Of a DNA stretch of 64,000 nucleotides, positions 36,578 to 43,246 are shown piece by piece. This stretch comes from a virus. Numbering within the stretch: position 1 is the first letter of the stretch; every line of letters starts with the position of its first letter. Both the position numbers and the translations under genes were made by a program. The stretch covers positions 1-64,000 of the IMG/VR virus record IMGVR_UViG_3300030107_003232; one strand, written 5' to 3'. The notes below the pieces were generated by a model. That model was not told the DNA's origin and did no database searches. It saw only the letters and a program-made list of their open reading frames with translations.

Positions 36578-36784
36578 TCATTCTTCTTCGCTAATTTTTG
36601 TAGCGTATAAGTCAGCAAGTTTCGCCATTCTTATAATTTCGTTAATAGCCCAATCTCTCGATTTTTTGGTATGTCGTGTATCTGTTAACCAATCAATGAG
36701 TGCTGGAACTACATCAATCCACTTTGGTGTAATATCCACGTATTCAACAGTTCCGTCTTCGTCTTCGTAGGAGTCTTCATCCAT
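36578..36784 (-). CDS. Small acidic hypothetical protein
   Basis: The 68-residue protein (MDEDSYEDEDGTVEYVDITPKWIDVVPALIDWL) has an acidic start and a helical end (DWAINEIIRMAKLADLY). GGTTCATAAG begins 31 nt before ATG 36784 and a class I box lies at 36834-36845. Function unknown. Confidence 0.62.
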   Translation of the reverse strand: MDEDSYEDEDGTVEYVDITPKWIDVVPALIDWLTDTRHTKKSRDWAINEIIRMAKLADLYATKISEEE

Positions 36785-36833
36785 ATTTGTCCGTATGCTG
36801 GTTTGCTTATGAACCTTTCGATTATGCCTTTTT

Positions 36834-36970
36834 TACTACAAATTATTTTCTTTACTACAAATTATTTACTACAAATTAATATCTTTACTACAAATTAAAA
36901 TTTACTACAAATTAAAAACTACAAAAAAGATAAGATTACAAAAATTACTACAAATTAAAAACTACAAAAA
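36834..36970. repeat. TACTACAAATTA array 7 with promoter box
   Basis: About six exact copies, spaced 11-40 nt, with A-rich spacers. The copy at 36834-36845 is 50-61 nt before ATG 36784. The others fill the space up to the terminator-like hairpin of the next gene. Confidence 0.75.
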
Positions 36971-36977
36971 AGAAGGA

Positions 36978-36991
36978 GGGGCCGAAGCCCC
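36978..36991 (-). terminator. GC hairpin after gene 37006-37437
   Basis: GGGGC (36978-36982) and GCCCC (36987-36991) enclose a CGAA tetraloop. It lies 15 nt past the stop codon and before a T-rich stretch on the minus strand. Confidence 0.55.
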
Positions 36992-37005
36992 CCCAACTTT
37001 TATGT

Positions 37006-37437
37006 TCACTCGTCGTCGTCGTAATTCCAAAGGACCGTTTCACCATCAGCGTCTTTGTAGCCGATGAAGTTCCGGTTTGTTCCGTCGTCGCCCTTTACTC
37101 TCCGGTCATCGAACTGATAGTTCATGCTAATGTTGATTCTCTTTGAGTACTTAGACTCAAACACCGTGTATTCGTAGCGTGGGTTGCCCATCCATACCCT
37201 CACATCTTCGATGTGGCGGTCGTGTTGTGCTAAGACTGAGCGCAGTTGCGTTAGTGTTACTTCTAACTTAAGGTCTGCACCGAAGACACCGCCATAGGTG
37301 TCCTTCATGTTTAGGATAATGGTAGGCCTCCTTGTCTTCATTCTGTCGTCGTTATCGTCGTAGTAGGTTTCGGTCATTTCTGCCCGAAGTCTATCCACAA
37401 GTCGCATTAGGTTTGTAGTTCCGCGAACTTCCTCCAT
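37006..37437 (-). CDS. Hypothetical protein
   Basis: The 143-residue protein starts at ATG 37437 (MEEVRGTTNLMRLVDRLRAEMTETYY). The start is fixed by TTCATAAG beginning 31 nt upstream (37459-37468 region) and a class I box (37490-37501). It has an alpha/beta pattern (PTIILNMKDTYGGVFGADLKLEVTLTQLRSVLAQHDRHIEDVRVWMG) and a polar acidic C-terminus. A longer ATG 37506 would run through the promoter and is less likely. Confidence 0.65.
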   Translation of the reverse strand: MEEVRGTTNLMRLVDRLRAEMTETYYDDNDDRMKTRRPTIILNMKDTYGGVFGADLKLEVTLTQLRSVLAQHDRHIEDVRVWMGNPRYEYTVFESKYSKRINISMNYQFDDRRVKGDDGTNRNFIGYKDADGETVLWNYDDDE

Positions 37438-37489
37438 GGTTGAGCCACCGCACCGACCCTTATGAACCCCACGCTTTCCGGTTCTGGAA

Positions 37490-37580
37490 TAATTTGTAGT
37501 AATCAATACATCACCGTTTTACTACAAATTAATTTGTAGTAATCTTTCCGCTGCGCTACTACAAATTAAAAACTACAAAA
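37490..37580. repeat. TACTACAAATTA array 8, palindromic
   Basis: TAATTTGTAGTA at 37490-37501 (class I box for ATG 37437), then a palindrome of TACTACAAATTA overlapping TAATTTGTAGTA (about 37519-37541), and another forward copy (about 37558). Confidence 0.75.
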
Positions 37581-37618
37581 AAAGTAAAAATCACCAAATC
37601 CAAAAATTACTCCGATTC

Positions 37619-37855
37619 TCAAAAATTCTTGGTTTCGTTAAGGTATAGCCAATCGGGGTCTTCGTTGTATTTATCTCTTGAAATTAGGTAGGTTGATAAT
37701 TCGCCAATGGTCTGAGATAGTTCATTTATCAACTCGTTAAGATAAGGCTTATCTGGACACATTTTTGCGTATATTCTATCAATCATCACATTATGTAATG
37801 CGTTTACATCATCTTCTTGTAGTATCTTCCAATCGGGTTCGGCTTCTTTGCTCAT
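37619..37855 (-). CDS. Small acidic hypothetical protein
   Basis: The 78-residue helical protein MSKEAEPDWKILQEDDVNALHNVMIDRIYAKM... has a high proportion of Leu, Glu and Asp and ends SRDKYNEDPDWLYLNETKNF. TTGATAAG lies 29 nt before ATG 37855, and a palindromic box is at 37908-37929. Unknown function. Confidence 0.6.
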   Translation of the reverse strand: MSKEAEPDWKILQEDDVNALHNVMIDRIYAKMCPDKPYLNELINELSQTIGELSTYLISRDKYNEDPDWLYLNETKNF

Positions 37856-37907
37856 ATAGGGTCGTGGGGGTTGCCCCTTATCAATGCAGCGGCAGCGGCG
37901 GCATATT

Positions 37908-37929
37908 TACTACAAATTAATTTGTAGCA
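37908..37929. promoter_or_regulatory. Palindromic class I box for gene 37619-37855
   Basis: TACTACAAATTA overlaps TAATTTGTAGCA here (one mismatch to perfect symmetry). It lies about 53 nt before the ATG, with TATA (TTGATAAG) between. Confidence 0.7.
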
Positions 37930-37944
37930 ATTTTTCCGCTGCAA

Positions 37945-38177
37945 AAAAACCCGCAACGCCCCCGCTTCATCACGGCGGGGTGCGCTTAGGAGGGGCGGTG
38001 ATGAACCGCGAGGGCCGAAGCCAGCACCCCGAAGGGCTTTCTCACCCAACACACCGGAAGGGCCTTACCTCCCACCTGCTAAGGTTCTGCTGGGGTCATC
38101 ACAGGCGCGGGGTCTGCACTTTGTGCTTTCCGTAGCCCCCCATGAGAGGCGTTGGTTGGCCCGCCGTTGCAGACAAA
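37945..38177 (-). ncRNA. Candidate structured non-coding RNA, GC-rich
   Basis: Minus-strand transcription would begin near 38175, about 30 nt after GTTTCTTAAG (38196-38205) and downstream of a palindromic class I box (38223-38244). The roughly 230-nt region is clearly GC-richer than its surroundings, carries several short inverted segments (for example CCTTCCGG, GCCCTTCGGGG, GGCTTCGGCC on the minus strand) and ends with a GC stretch followed by seven Ts (37945-37951). No reading frame longer than about 25 codons uses this promoter. A promoter plus terminator without a gene suggests an RNA product. RNA class unknown. Confidence 0.5.
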
Positions 38178-38195
38178 CCTCCGAGTTGTGGTTTG

Positions 38196-38244
38196 CTTAA
38201 GAAACTTTCGATTGTATCTTTTTACTACAAATTAATTTGTAGTA
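38196..38244 (-). promoter_or_regulatory. Promoter of the candidate ncRNA
   Basis: A perfect palindromic box (38223-38244, TACTACAAATTA overlapping TAATTTGTAGTA) is followed on the minus strand by the TATA element GTTTCTTAAG (38196-38205), the same arrangement as before protein genes in this region. Confidence 0.65.
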
Positions 38245-38352
38245 TGTTTGCATCTGTATTTTTACTACAAATCTTTTACTACAAATCTCAGAAGGACTTA
38301 CACCCTCGGCAACGCTTCGCGCGCCTCTCGATGCCTTCGGAGGTTTTGATTT

Positions 38353-38676
38353 TCACTTTATGCCGTATCTCTTGCGCATTTCTTTCTTAGTGTGGCCCAT
38401 AGCACCAACGATTTGAATAATCAATCTTAATTTTTCGTTAGCCTCGCGCCGACTCCATCCAACATAAGAGCCACTTGAACCCGTTGCAGGGTGTCGGTGT
38501 TGCCCGTATGACTTAGGGGGTGAAGCGTATATGTTCCAGCCCCGTCCGTAAGTGGGCGAACCTTCTTCAAGAATGGTTCTCCACCCTTTAGGCATTAAGC
38601 CCGCATCTATTGTTAAGGCGTGTATGCGTTCAACAATCGCCTCTGTGTCTTTTTTCGTTTCTCTCATTTTATTCAT
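38353..38676 (-). CDS. Hypothetical basic protein
   Basis: The 107-residue protein from ATG 38676 (MNKMRETKKDTEAIVERIHALTID) has AGGAG just upstream; ATG 38667 is another possible start. The centre contains GWRTILEEGSPTYGRGWNIYASPPKSYGQHRHPATGSSGSYVGWSRREANEKL, a pattern of a small nucleic-acid-binding-like domain. The TATA box (about 38725-38740) predicts a leader of about 30 nt, unlike most neighbours. Function unknown. Confidence 0.6.
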   Translation of the reverse strand: MNKMRETKKDTEAIVERIHALTIDAGLMPKGWRTILEEGSPTYGRGWNIYASPPKSYGQHRHPATGSSGSYVGWSRREANEKLRLIIQIVGAMGHTKKEMRKRYGIK

Positions 38677-38753
38677 TCTCCTGTTGCGCCTTTTTGCGCT
38701 ATTCTGACCGAACAAGCGGCGGCATATATACTTAACGGCTTTTGAGGTGTATT

Positions 38754-38775
38754 TACTACAAATTAATTTGTAGTA
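38754..38775. promoter_or_regulatory. Palindromic class I box for gene 38353-38676
   Basis: A perfect palindrome of TACTACAAATTA and TAATTTGTAGTA lies upstream of a GTTAAGTATATA-type TATA region. Confidence 0.65.
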
Positions 38776-38828
38776 GTAGTTTTTCGGTTATTTTACTACA
38801 AAATATGTAATACAAAATAGAATCCAAA

Positions 38829-39017
38829 TTATTCTTCGTCTTCGTATTTGTATATTTCAACGAACTCGCCGCACATAGGACAATAATATGTGGGGCTTAG
38901 TCCTGAATCGCCCATCGCGTCAATAAGTCTATCGAGTTCTTCCGATGGGGTGCAGCATTCGTAAAACGGTGATGTACCGCTGTGTAGCAAATAATAGCGT
39001 GGTGTGTATTTCGCCAT
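38829..39017 (-). CDS. Small zinc-ribbon protein
   Basis: The 62-residue protein MAKYTPRYYLLHSGTSPFYECCTPSEELDRLID... contains CC and, near the end, TYYCPMCGEFVEIYK (CxxC). The promoter is clear: CCTTAAATAC begins 31 nt before ATG 39017 and a palindromic box sits at 39060-39081. It is the rightmost leftward gene. Confidence 0.65.
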   Translation of the reverse strand: MAKYTPRYYLLHSGTSPFYECCTPSEELDRLIDAMGDSGLSPTYYCPMCGEFVEIYKYEDEE

Positions 39018-39059
39018 GAATCGCAGACATGGTAGGGGTATTTAAGGCTGTCGTTTCAT

Positions 39060-39081
39060 TACTACAAATTAATTTGTAGTA
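39060..39081. promoter_or_regulatory. Palindromic class I box for gene 38829-39017
   Basis: A perfect palindrome (TACTACAAATTA overlapping TAATTTGTAGTA). The near half-site lies 43-54 nt before the ATG, with TATA CCTTAAATAC between. Confidence 0.72.
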
Positions 39082-39430
39082 TTGGTCGGGGCCGTTTTAC
39101 TACAAATTAAAAACTACAAAATACTTACTACAAATTAAAATCCAAAAATCAAAATCCGAAAAATTACTACAAATTATTTACTACAAATTAAACTTAGTGC
39201 AAAAAGTAAAGCGGGTGTTGTGAATTACATCGAGTGCAAAAACAAAAGTGGGTGCAAAAAGTGCAGCAGGTGCGAATGACGCAGTAGGTATCTGACGCTT
39301 TACTACAAATTATTCGGGAGAGTGCTGTTTCCAAACTATTATATAGTATGACTACCTCACGCATGGGTCGCGTAATATCGCGGCTATATATTTTTCTTAT
39401 TTTACTACAAAATACTTACTACAAAACATG
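39082..39430. repeat. Divergence region with repeats
   Basis: This non-coding stretch separates leftward and rightward small genes. It holds about four exact TACTACAAATTA copies at 39097-39190 and single copies near 39299 and 39416. Imperfect GTGCAAAAAG-type repeats lie at about 39200-39275, GAGAGTGCT occurs twice (about 39317 and 39442), and there is an AT-rich TATTATATAG. Only a weak 35-codon frame (ATG 39363) is present. A replication origin or bidirectional control region is possible. Confidence 0.5.
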
Positions 39431-39492
39431 GTTGGAAATAAGAGAGTGCTACACCGTCGCATTGATATAGTAGTGGGTTGTCGGATGGTTTA

Positions 39493-39696
39493 ATGGCGAA
39501 CCGATACATCAACAACCTACCCGACCTATGCACCGACATTCTCAACGAGATGTATGAGAATGGATTGAGAGAGATTAACAGCACTTGCGGCGACGAGAAT
39601 GCCTGTAATCTCACCGTGAATCAACTTCACTTTATCCGCAAGATACTCTATAAGCGTGGCTTCGTCGTGAGAGATATTGAGGAGGTGGTCGCATAG
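39493..39696 (+). CDS. Small hypothetical protein
   Basis: The 67-residue protein (MANRYINNLPDLCTDILNEMYENGLREINSTCGDENACNL) starts at ATG 39493; GATATAG lies about 30 nt before it. Helical with two or three Cys, and FIRKILYKRGFVVRDIEEVV near the end. First gene of the rightward region and without a visible class II box. No family recognised. Confidence 0.6.
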   Translation: MANRYINNLPDLCTDILNEMYENGLREINSTCGDENACNLTVNQLHFIRKILYKRGFVVRDIEEVVA

Positions 39697-39731
39697 ACCT
39701 ACACGCACGCATCGAACAGAAGAAGGCCGAC

Positions 39732-40304
39732 ATGGAGAATGCCCGTTTAGGCATGGCTCAAGGCATCAAATACTCATCGAGGTCATTGGGGGGCCACACC
39801 ACCCAATACCGCCGTCTATGCCGCCTTGCAGGTATCAAAATTGACCTGCCCGAAATCAAGGCCATAAAGCCCATCGGCAAGCCTTGCCGCTACAAAGCCT
39901 GTAAGGGCCGCAATCATGCCCTTCACGGTGAAAAATGCCCTATCGCATCAGCGCGAGGCAAGACCGGAGGCAAGTCCGGCGAAGGCGATTCAAAGAGGCG
40001 CAACGGTGAAGCAAATGGCCGCTACATTGACGGGCGTAAAAATGCCGTCAAGAAGCAATTGATTTCTCAAGTTATTGTCGGTCAAAAAATCAACAAGACC
40101 GCCCGCGAAATCCTCAACATCAATCCGATTACATGGCTCGATTCAGCCATCACAACCGCCGCAGTAGCGGGTATGCTCGGTGGCGTGCGTGGTGTCTGTT
40201 CCGGTTGCTCTCAATCAATCCCTGCGATTCAGGCACGCAAGATTCACCGTGCCGACATCACACAGAATCCGGCAAGGGTGATATGCGACGCTTGCGAAGC
40301 ATGA
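39732..40304 (+). CDS. Basic Cys-containing hypothetical protein
   Basis: The 190-residue protein has a basic Gly/Lys-rich middle (SARGKTGGKSGEGDSKRRNG). Possible zinc sites are CRYKACKGRNHALHGEKC and CSGCSQS...ICDACEA, and a helical segment KKQLISQVIVGQKINKTAREI lies between. The zinc-knuckle and basic pattern suggests RNA or DNA binding. The final codons overlap the first class II box, which serves the next gene. Not recognised as a known family. Confidence 0.6.
   Translation: MENARLGMAQGIKYSSRSLGGHTTQYRRLCRLAGIKIDLPEIKAIKPIGKPCRYKACKGRNHALHGEKCPIASARGKTGGKSGEGDSKRRNGEANGRYIDGRKNAVKKQLISQVIVGQKINKTAREILNINPITWLDSAITTAAVAGMLGGVRGVCSGCSQSIPAIQARKIHRADITQNPARVICDACEA
40287..40297 (+). promoter_or_regulatory. 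Class II promoter box 1
   Basis: GACGCTTGCGA begins exactly 55 nt before ATG 40342; TTATAAA lies at about -28. It overlaps the last codons of the upstream gene. Confidence 0.8.
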
Positions 40305-40341
40305 TAAAAAAACTTATAAAAAAAACAGGAGAGGACAAAAT

Positions 40342-40602
40342 ATGAACAAAAAGCAAATGAGCGCCGATGAAGACTTTTTACAGTATGCTCGCAATGATAT
40401 CGAGAGGCAGATTGCGCTCGGTCAAATGTATGCTATTGATGAAGACCCAAAGCCCGAACATTGTAGTGAAGATGGGCATTGGAACGATGGAGAGAACTTC
40501 TATACTATACTCAATCTATGGGGGCAATACCACTACGATGAAACAAAGGCAGAAGAATTACTCTATAAAATGTTCAAAGAGGAATATCCTCAATACTTAT
40601 GA
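40342..40602 (+). CDS. Small acidic hypothetical protein
   Basis: The 86-residue protein MNKKQMSADEDFLQYARNDIERQIALGQM... is acidic and aromatic (WNDGENFYTILNLWGQYHYDE). AGGAGAGG lies before the ATG. Class II promoter. Function unknown. Confidence 0.62.
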   Translation: MNKKQMSADEDFLQYARNDIERQIALGQMYAIDEDPKPEHCSEDGHWNDGENFYTILNLWGQYHYDETKAEELLYKMFKEEYPQYL

Positions 40603-40620
40603 AATGACGGCAAAGAAGAT

Positions 40621-40631
40621 GACGCTTGCGA
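40621..40631 (+). promoter_or_regulatory. Class II promoter box 2
   Basis: GACGCTTGCGA, non-coding here, begins exactly 55 nt before ATG 40676. TTCATAAAA is at -29. Confidence 0.82.
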
Positions 40632-40675
40632 GGAATAAACGATAGATTCATAAAAAAAAGAAAAGAGGAATAAAT

Positions 40676-41095
40676 ATGACGAGAAGACAAATGGGCGCAC
40701 ACGGAGAAATCTGTAAGCGCGTAAGTGGAAAAATAATGATGACTGTTAGGCCACAGCCCGAAGTATTAACGGCTGAGGATTGCGCGATGATACTCGGCTA
40801 TCGGTGTTTAGGTGGTTGCGGTGGCGGATTCATAGGCGAGCCTAAAACGACCGAACACGGCTTTAGAAGCCCCATAACTCAAGATGCGGTCGAGGCCATA
40901 GCATACTACGAGCGTAAGGGCAAATTAACGCAGAAAAAAGCCCTGCGTTTGTTATCCGACTCATGGGTGCTAACCAATTACACAAATTACACCGACATGA
41001 TAGAGCAGTTCGATGAAGACAATTGGAATCACCGAGCCATTCGGGCATGGGTGCTTAGGGTTTTCCCGAAGTTCTCAACAGGGGTGATTGAATGA
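40676..41095 (+). CDS. Hypothetical protein
   Basis: The 139-residue protein has a Gly-rich loop (YRCLGGCGGGFIGEPKT) and a helical C-terminal half. GAGG lies before ATG 40676. It is the first gene of an operon with the next two genes, which follow by ATGA overlap. No family recognised. Confidence 0.62.
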   Translation: MTRRQMGAHGEICKRVSGKIMMTVRPQPEVLTAEDCAMILGYRCLGGCGGGFIGEPKTTEHGFRSPITQDAVEAIAYYERKGKLTQKKALRLLSDSWVLTNYTNYTDMIEQFDEDNWNHRAIRAWVLRVFPKFSTGVIE

Positions 41096-41286
41096 AAGTA
41101 TTAGAGAATGGAATGTATAATGGCGCGTGCTTTGACGGCGAGCGATTTAATGCCGAGCATGATTGGTATGTCGAATCATCGGAGATTGATTTTGACGGCA
41201 CTAATTGGGTTCATGTTGCAGTTATATTGTGTTGCTCGGATTGCGACAAAAAAATAGAAACGGATTATTCGTGGGATGTGGAATGA
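41092..41286 (+). CDS. Small hypothetical protein with CCxxC
   Basis: The 64-residue protein MKVLENGMYNGACFDGERFNAEH... ends with VILCCSDCDKKIETDYSWD, a single zinc-type knuckle. It overlaps its upstream neighbour by ATGA. Confidence 0.6.
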   Translation: MKVLENGMYNGACFDGERFNAEHDWYVESSEIDFDGTNWVHVAVILCCSDCDKKIETDYSWDVE

Positions 41287-41547
41287 ATGAGAAGCGAAGA
41301 TGTATGGTATGGTTCAGACCCATGTATTGATGAGGACGAATTGCCCTCAAGGGTTTTCGACCACGATGTATGCCCCGAATGCGACAAGGCCATGCCCGAC
41401 CAAGACTTAGCGGAGTTTGGTATCGAGGAGTGCGATTGTGTCGAATGCGATGGCTGCGGCGAATGGAAATCCTTTGAAGACTTCTGTAATGTATCAAATA
41501 TATGCGATTCATGTTATGAACACGATGACGCTTGCGAGGGCGAATGA
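41287..41547 (+). CDS. Zinc-ribbon-rich hypothetical protein
   Basis: The 86-residue acidic protein has many Cys: CPECDKAMPDQ, CDCVECDGCGEWKSFEDFCNVSNICDSC. This could form two zinc sites. It starts right after the preceding stop. Its last codons hold class II box 3. Confidence 0.65.
   Translation: MRSEDVWYGSDPCIDEDELPSRVFDHDVCPECDKAMPDQDLAEFGIEECDCVECDGCGEWKSFEDFCNVSNICDSCYEHDDACEGE
41527..41537 (+). promoter_or_regulatory. Class II promoter box 3
   Basis: GACGCTTGCGA begins exactly 55 nt before ATG 41582; TTTAAGAG is at -29. It is read as DACE in the upstream gene. Confidence 0.82.
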
Positions 41548-41581
41548 AAGGATTTAAGAGTCAAGGATAGGTGGAGAAAAT

Positions 41582-41806
41582 ATGGGCAATACATGGAAAA
41601 GCCGACAACCCGCAAGGGATAAAGACGCACTAAAAAGAATACAGGCACGTTATGACGAGTGGAAATCACAGTTTAGCGATGCTATTCCTAATCGTGTAGG
41701 TACGACCTACAAATGGAATGAGGCTAAGGTCAAGAATTGGTTTGAATCGTTGCCTCGCACAATTGCAGACCGAGAGAAGGCATTTGTAAAGGAGATGAAA
41801 GAATGA
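41582..41806 (+). CDS. Small basic hypothetical protein
   Basis: The 74-residue protein MGNTWKSRQPARDKDALKRIQARYDEW... is helical and basic. First gene of an operon of four. GGTGGAG lies before the ATG. Function unknown. Confidence 0.62.
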   Translation: MGNTWKSRQPARDKDALKRIQARYDEWKSQFSDAIPNRVGTTYKWNEAKVKNWFESLPRTIADREKAFVKEMKE

Positions 41807-41976
41807 GCAAGAAGAAGTTTATTTATCGTAAAATTAAAGTCTTTGAATTAGAGTTTGAAGCATGGTCGAGAGCGCACGCAGAAGAAATGCTTGAAGATGG
41901 TTATTTGATTTACCACGACTATGAAATGGAATGTAAAGAGGATAAAGAAGTGATTGTGTCGAAGGTGATTCGATGA
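41803..41976 (+). CDS. Small hypothetical protein
   Basis: A 57-residue frame MSKKKFIYRKIKVFELEFEAWSRAHAEEMLEDGYLIYHDYEMEC... linked by ATGA to the previous gene. Beta-alpha-beta pattern, ending VIVSKVIR. No family recognised. Confidence 0.6.
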   Translation: MSKKKFIYRKIKVFELEFEAWSRAHAEEMLEDGYLIYHDYEMECKEDKEVIVSKVIR

Positions 41977-42131
41977 GCAACATGAGTTATATTAGATTTG
42001 AAAATACCTTTAGCGACCTTGAGGATTGTTATTACAATTGGGATGATGACGACATATCAGAAAGAGAAGAAAGGTGGCGAAAGAGATTGTTGGAATTATG
42101 CGAGTCAATCGTTCAATCTTATGGGGAGTGA
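41973..42131 (+). CDS. Small acidic hypothetical protein
   Basis: The 52-residue frame MSNMSYIRFENTFSDLEDCYYNWDDDDISEREERWRKRLLELCESI... overlaps the upstream stop by ATGA. A run of Asp precedes an amphipathic helix. Confidence 0.58.
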   Translation: MSNMSYIRFENTFSDLEDCYYNWDDDDISEREERWRKRLLELCESIVQSYGE

Positions 42132-42137
42132 TGAAGA

Positions 42138-42281
42138 ATGGATGAATATACGAAAGTATTTGATGATGTCGTTCAAGCATTGGTTGGTTTGAGAGATTCA
42201 AGGTTCATTACGCCGCTGCTAACAGAAGAAAAAACTATTCAAGGTTGGATAGACTTTTGTATTGACGCTTGCGAGGACTAA
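42138..42281 (+). CDS. Very small hypothetical protein
   Basis: The 47-residue frame MDEYTKVFDDVVQALVGLRDSRFITPLLTEEKTIQGWIDFCIDACED has a continuous helical pattern. It follows the previous gene by 6 nt and its end carries class II box 4. Confidence 0.58.
   Translation: MDEYTKVFDDVVQALVGLRDSRFITPLLTEEKTIQGWIDFCIDACED
42264..42274 (+). promoter_or_regulatory. Class II promoter box 4
   Basis: GACGCTTGCGA begins exactly 55 nt before ATG 42319; TTAAAAG lies at about -28. Confidence 0.82.
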
Positions 42282-42318
42282 ACAATAACCTTAAAAGAAA
42301 ACACGGAGAGGAGTAAAT

Positions 42319-42528
42319 ATGAGCAAAGGCACATACAACAAAGAATGGACAGCATACTACGAATACCTTGAGTTCTTGAGGCAATCGGGCGCGACTAATA
42401 TGTTCGGCGCAGCACCTTATCTTCAAGACCACTATGGCCTTGAGAAGCGCGAAGCAGAACTTGTTTTGCATTCGTGGATGAAGAACTACAATGCACTATT
42501 AGAAGACGGGGTGATTTCAAATGATTGA
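42319..42528 (+). CDS. Small hypothetical protein
   Basis: The 69-residue protein MSKGTYNKEWTAYYEYLEFLRQSGATNMFGAAPYLQDHYGL is helical and aromatic. GGAGAGGAG lies before the ATG. The centre matches a helical fold seen in small phage proteins (FGAAPYLQDHYGLEKREAELVLHSWMKNY). It overlaps the next gene by 8 nt. Confidence 0.62.
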   Translation: MSKGTYNKEWTAYYEYLEFLRQSGATNMFGAAPYLQDHYGLEKREAELVLHSWMKNYNALLEDGVISND

Positions 42529-42805
42529 ACCAATAATTACAGTAAGTAAAGAGATGAAAGAAGCACTACAATATGCTCTTTCAGATATGAGAAGCCCAAA
42601 GATAATGTGTAATTATTTGATTGAGAGATTTCAAGACCAAGCGATAAATGAATGCTCATGGAAATGTCTTTACATATCAAAGAATTACATAGACATAATC
42701 AAAAATTATGAGGTCATTGAGAGGCGGTTTGGGTGCGACGGCGAGTTCAGAAGTAAATTAAACGAACTTCTCAGACAGGAAACATTAGAAGATTGGGGGT
42801 TTTGA
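42521..42805 (+). CDS. Hypothetical protein
   Basis: The 94-residue protein MIEPIITVSKEMKEALQYALSDMRSPKIMC... has mixed helical structure and a single CxxxC. Within the operon begun at 42319. No family recognised. Confidence 0.6.
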   Translation: MIEPIITVSKEMKEALQYALSDMRSPKIMCNYLIERFQDQAINECSWKCLYISKNYIDIIKNYEVIERRFGCDGEFRSKLNELLRQETLEDWGF

Positions 42806-42806
42806 A

Positions 42807-43244
42807 ATGAGCGAACCGAAATTATATCGAGATAAAATATCAACAGATAGCAGCACACCAACCCACCAATTGCGATATGCAACAGGCTGGCTAACCGATT
42901 ATATGCACCACGATAATAACGGGATTAGATACTATACCCCCGAAACTGTGAAGGCTGTAATCAAGAACCTACACGCCGATGTGTCCGATGCACAGGCCGC
43001 CATATTGAACGACAAATCAACGACGCAAGTTATCTTTGAGATAGGCCGAATGAAGCCCGAAGACGAAAAGCCGATTTGGGCTCATTCATCCGATAGGGGT
43101 TTTTGGATAGGCGACAGAACTAATCTTAACCTAAAAATACTTCAGATGCGAAAGGGGTCGGTTGATGCTATACATTGGCCGAAAGCCCGCGACGCTTGCG
43201 ACGACAATTCCCAAACTTTATTAGAGAGGTTTGAGGAGGAATAA
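42807..43244 (+). CDS. Hypothetical protein
   Basis: The 145-residue protein has an alpha/beta pattern with YYTPETVKAVIKNLHADVSDAQAAILN. Two codons near the C-terminal end form class II box 5. Follows the previous gene by 1 nt. Possible partner of the DUF932-like protein encoded next. Unknown function. Confidence 0.6.
   Translation: MSEPKLYRDKISTDSSTPTHQLRYATGWLTDYMHHDNNGIRYYTPETVKAVIKNLHADVSDAQAAILNDKSTTQVIFEIGRMKPEDEKPIWAHSSDRGFWIGDRTNLNLKILQMRKGSVDAIHWPKARDACDDNSQTLLERFEEE
43191..43201 (+). promoter_or_regulatory. Class II promoter box 5
   Basis: GACGCTTGCGA begins 56 nt before ATG 43247; TTTATTAG lies near -29. The gene downstream encodes a DUF932-like protein. Confidence 0.78.
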
Positions 43245-43246
43245 AC

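Noticed and set aside
37852-38052. 66-codon minus-strand frame (Arg/Ala-rich)
   Set aside because: It has a TTG start, runs through a palindromic promoter box and the T-run, and overlaps the next gene's promoter; the ncRNA model fits better.
37945-38177. C/D-box sRNA in the GC-rich region
   Set aside because: GTGATGA occurs twice (C-box like), but no CTGA D box at proper spacing was seen.
33180-39426. TACTACAAATTA arrays as a CRISPR array
   Set aside because: The repeats are only 12 nt, spacing is irregular (11-100 nt), spacers are AT-rich low-complexity, and copies occur in both orientations. No cas genes other than a Cas4-like nuclease are present.
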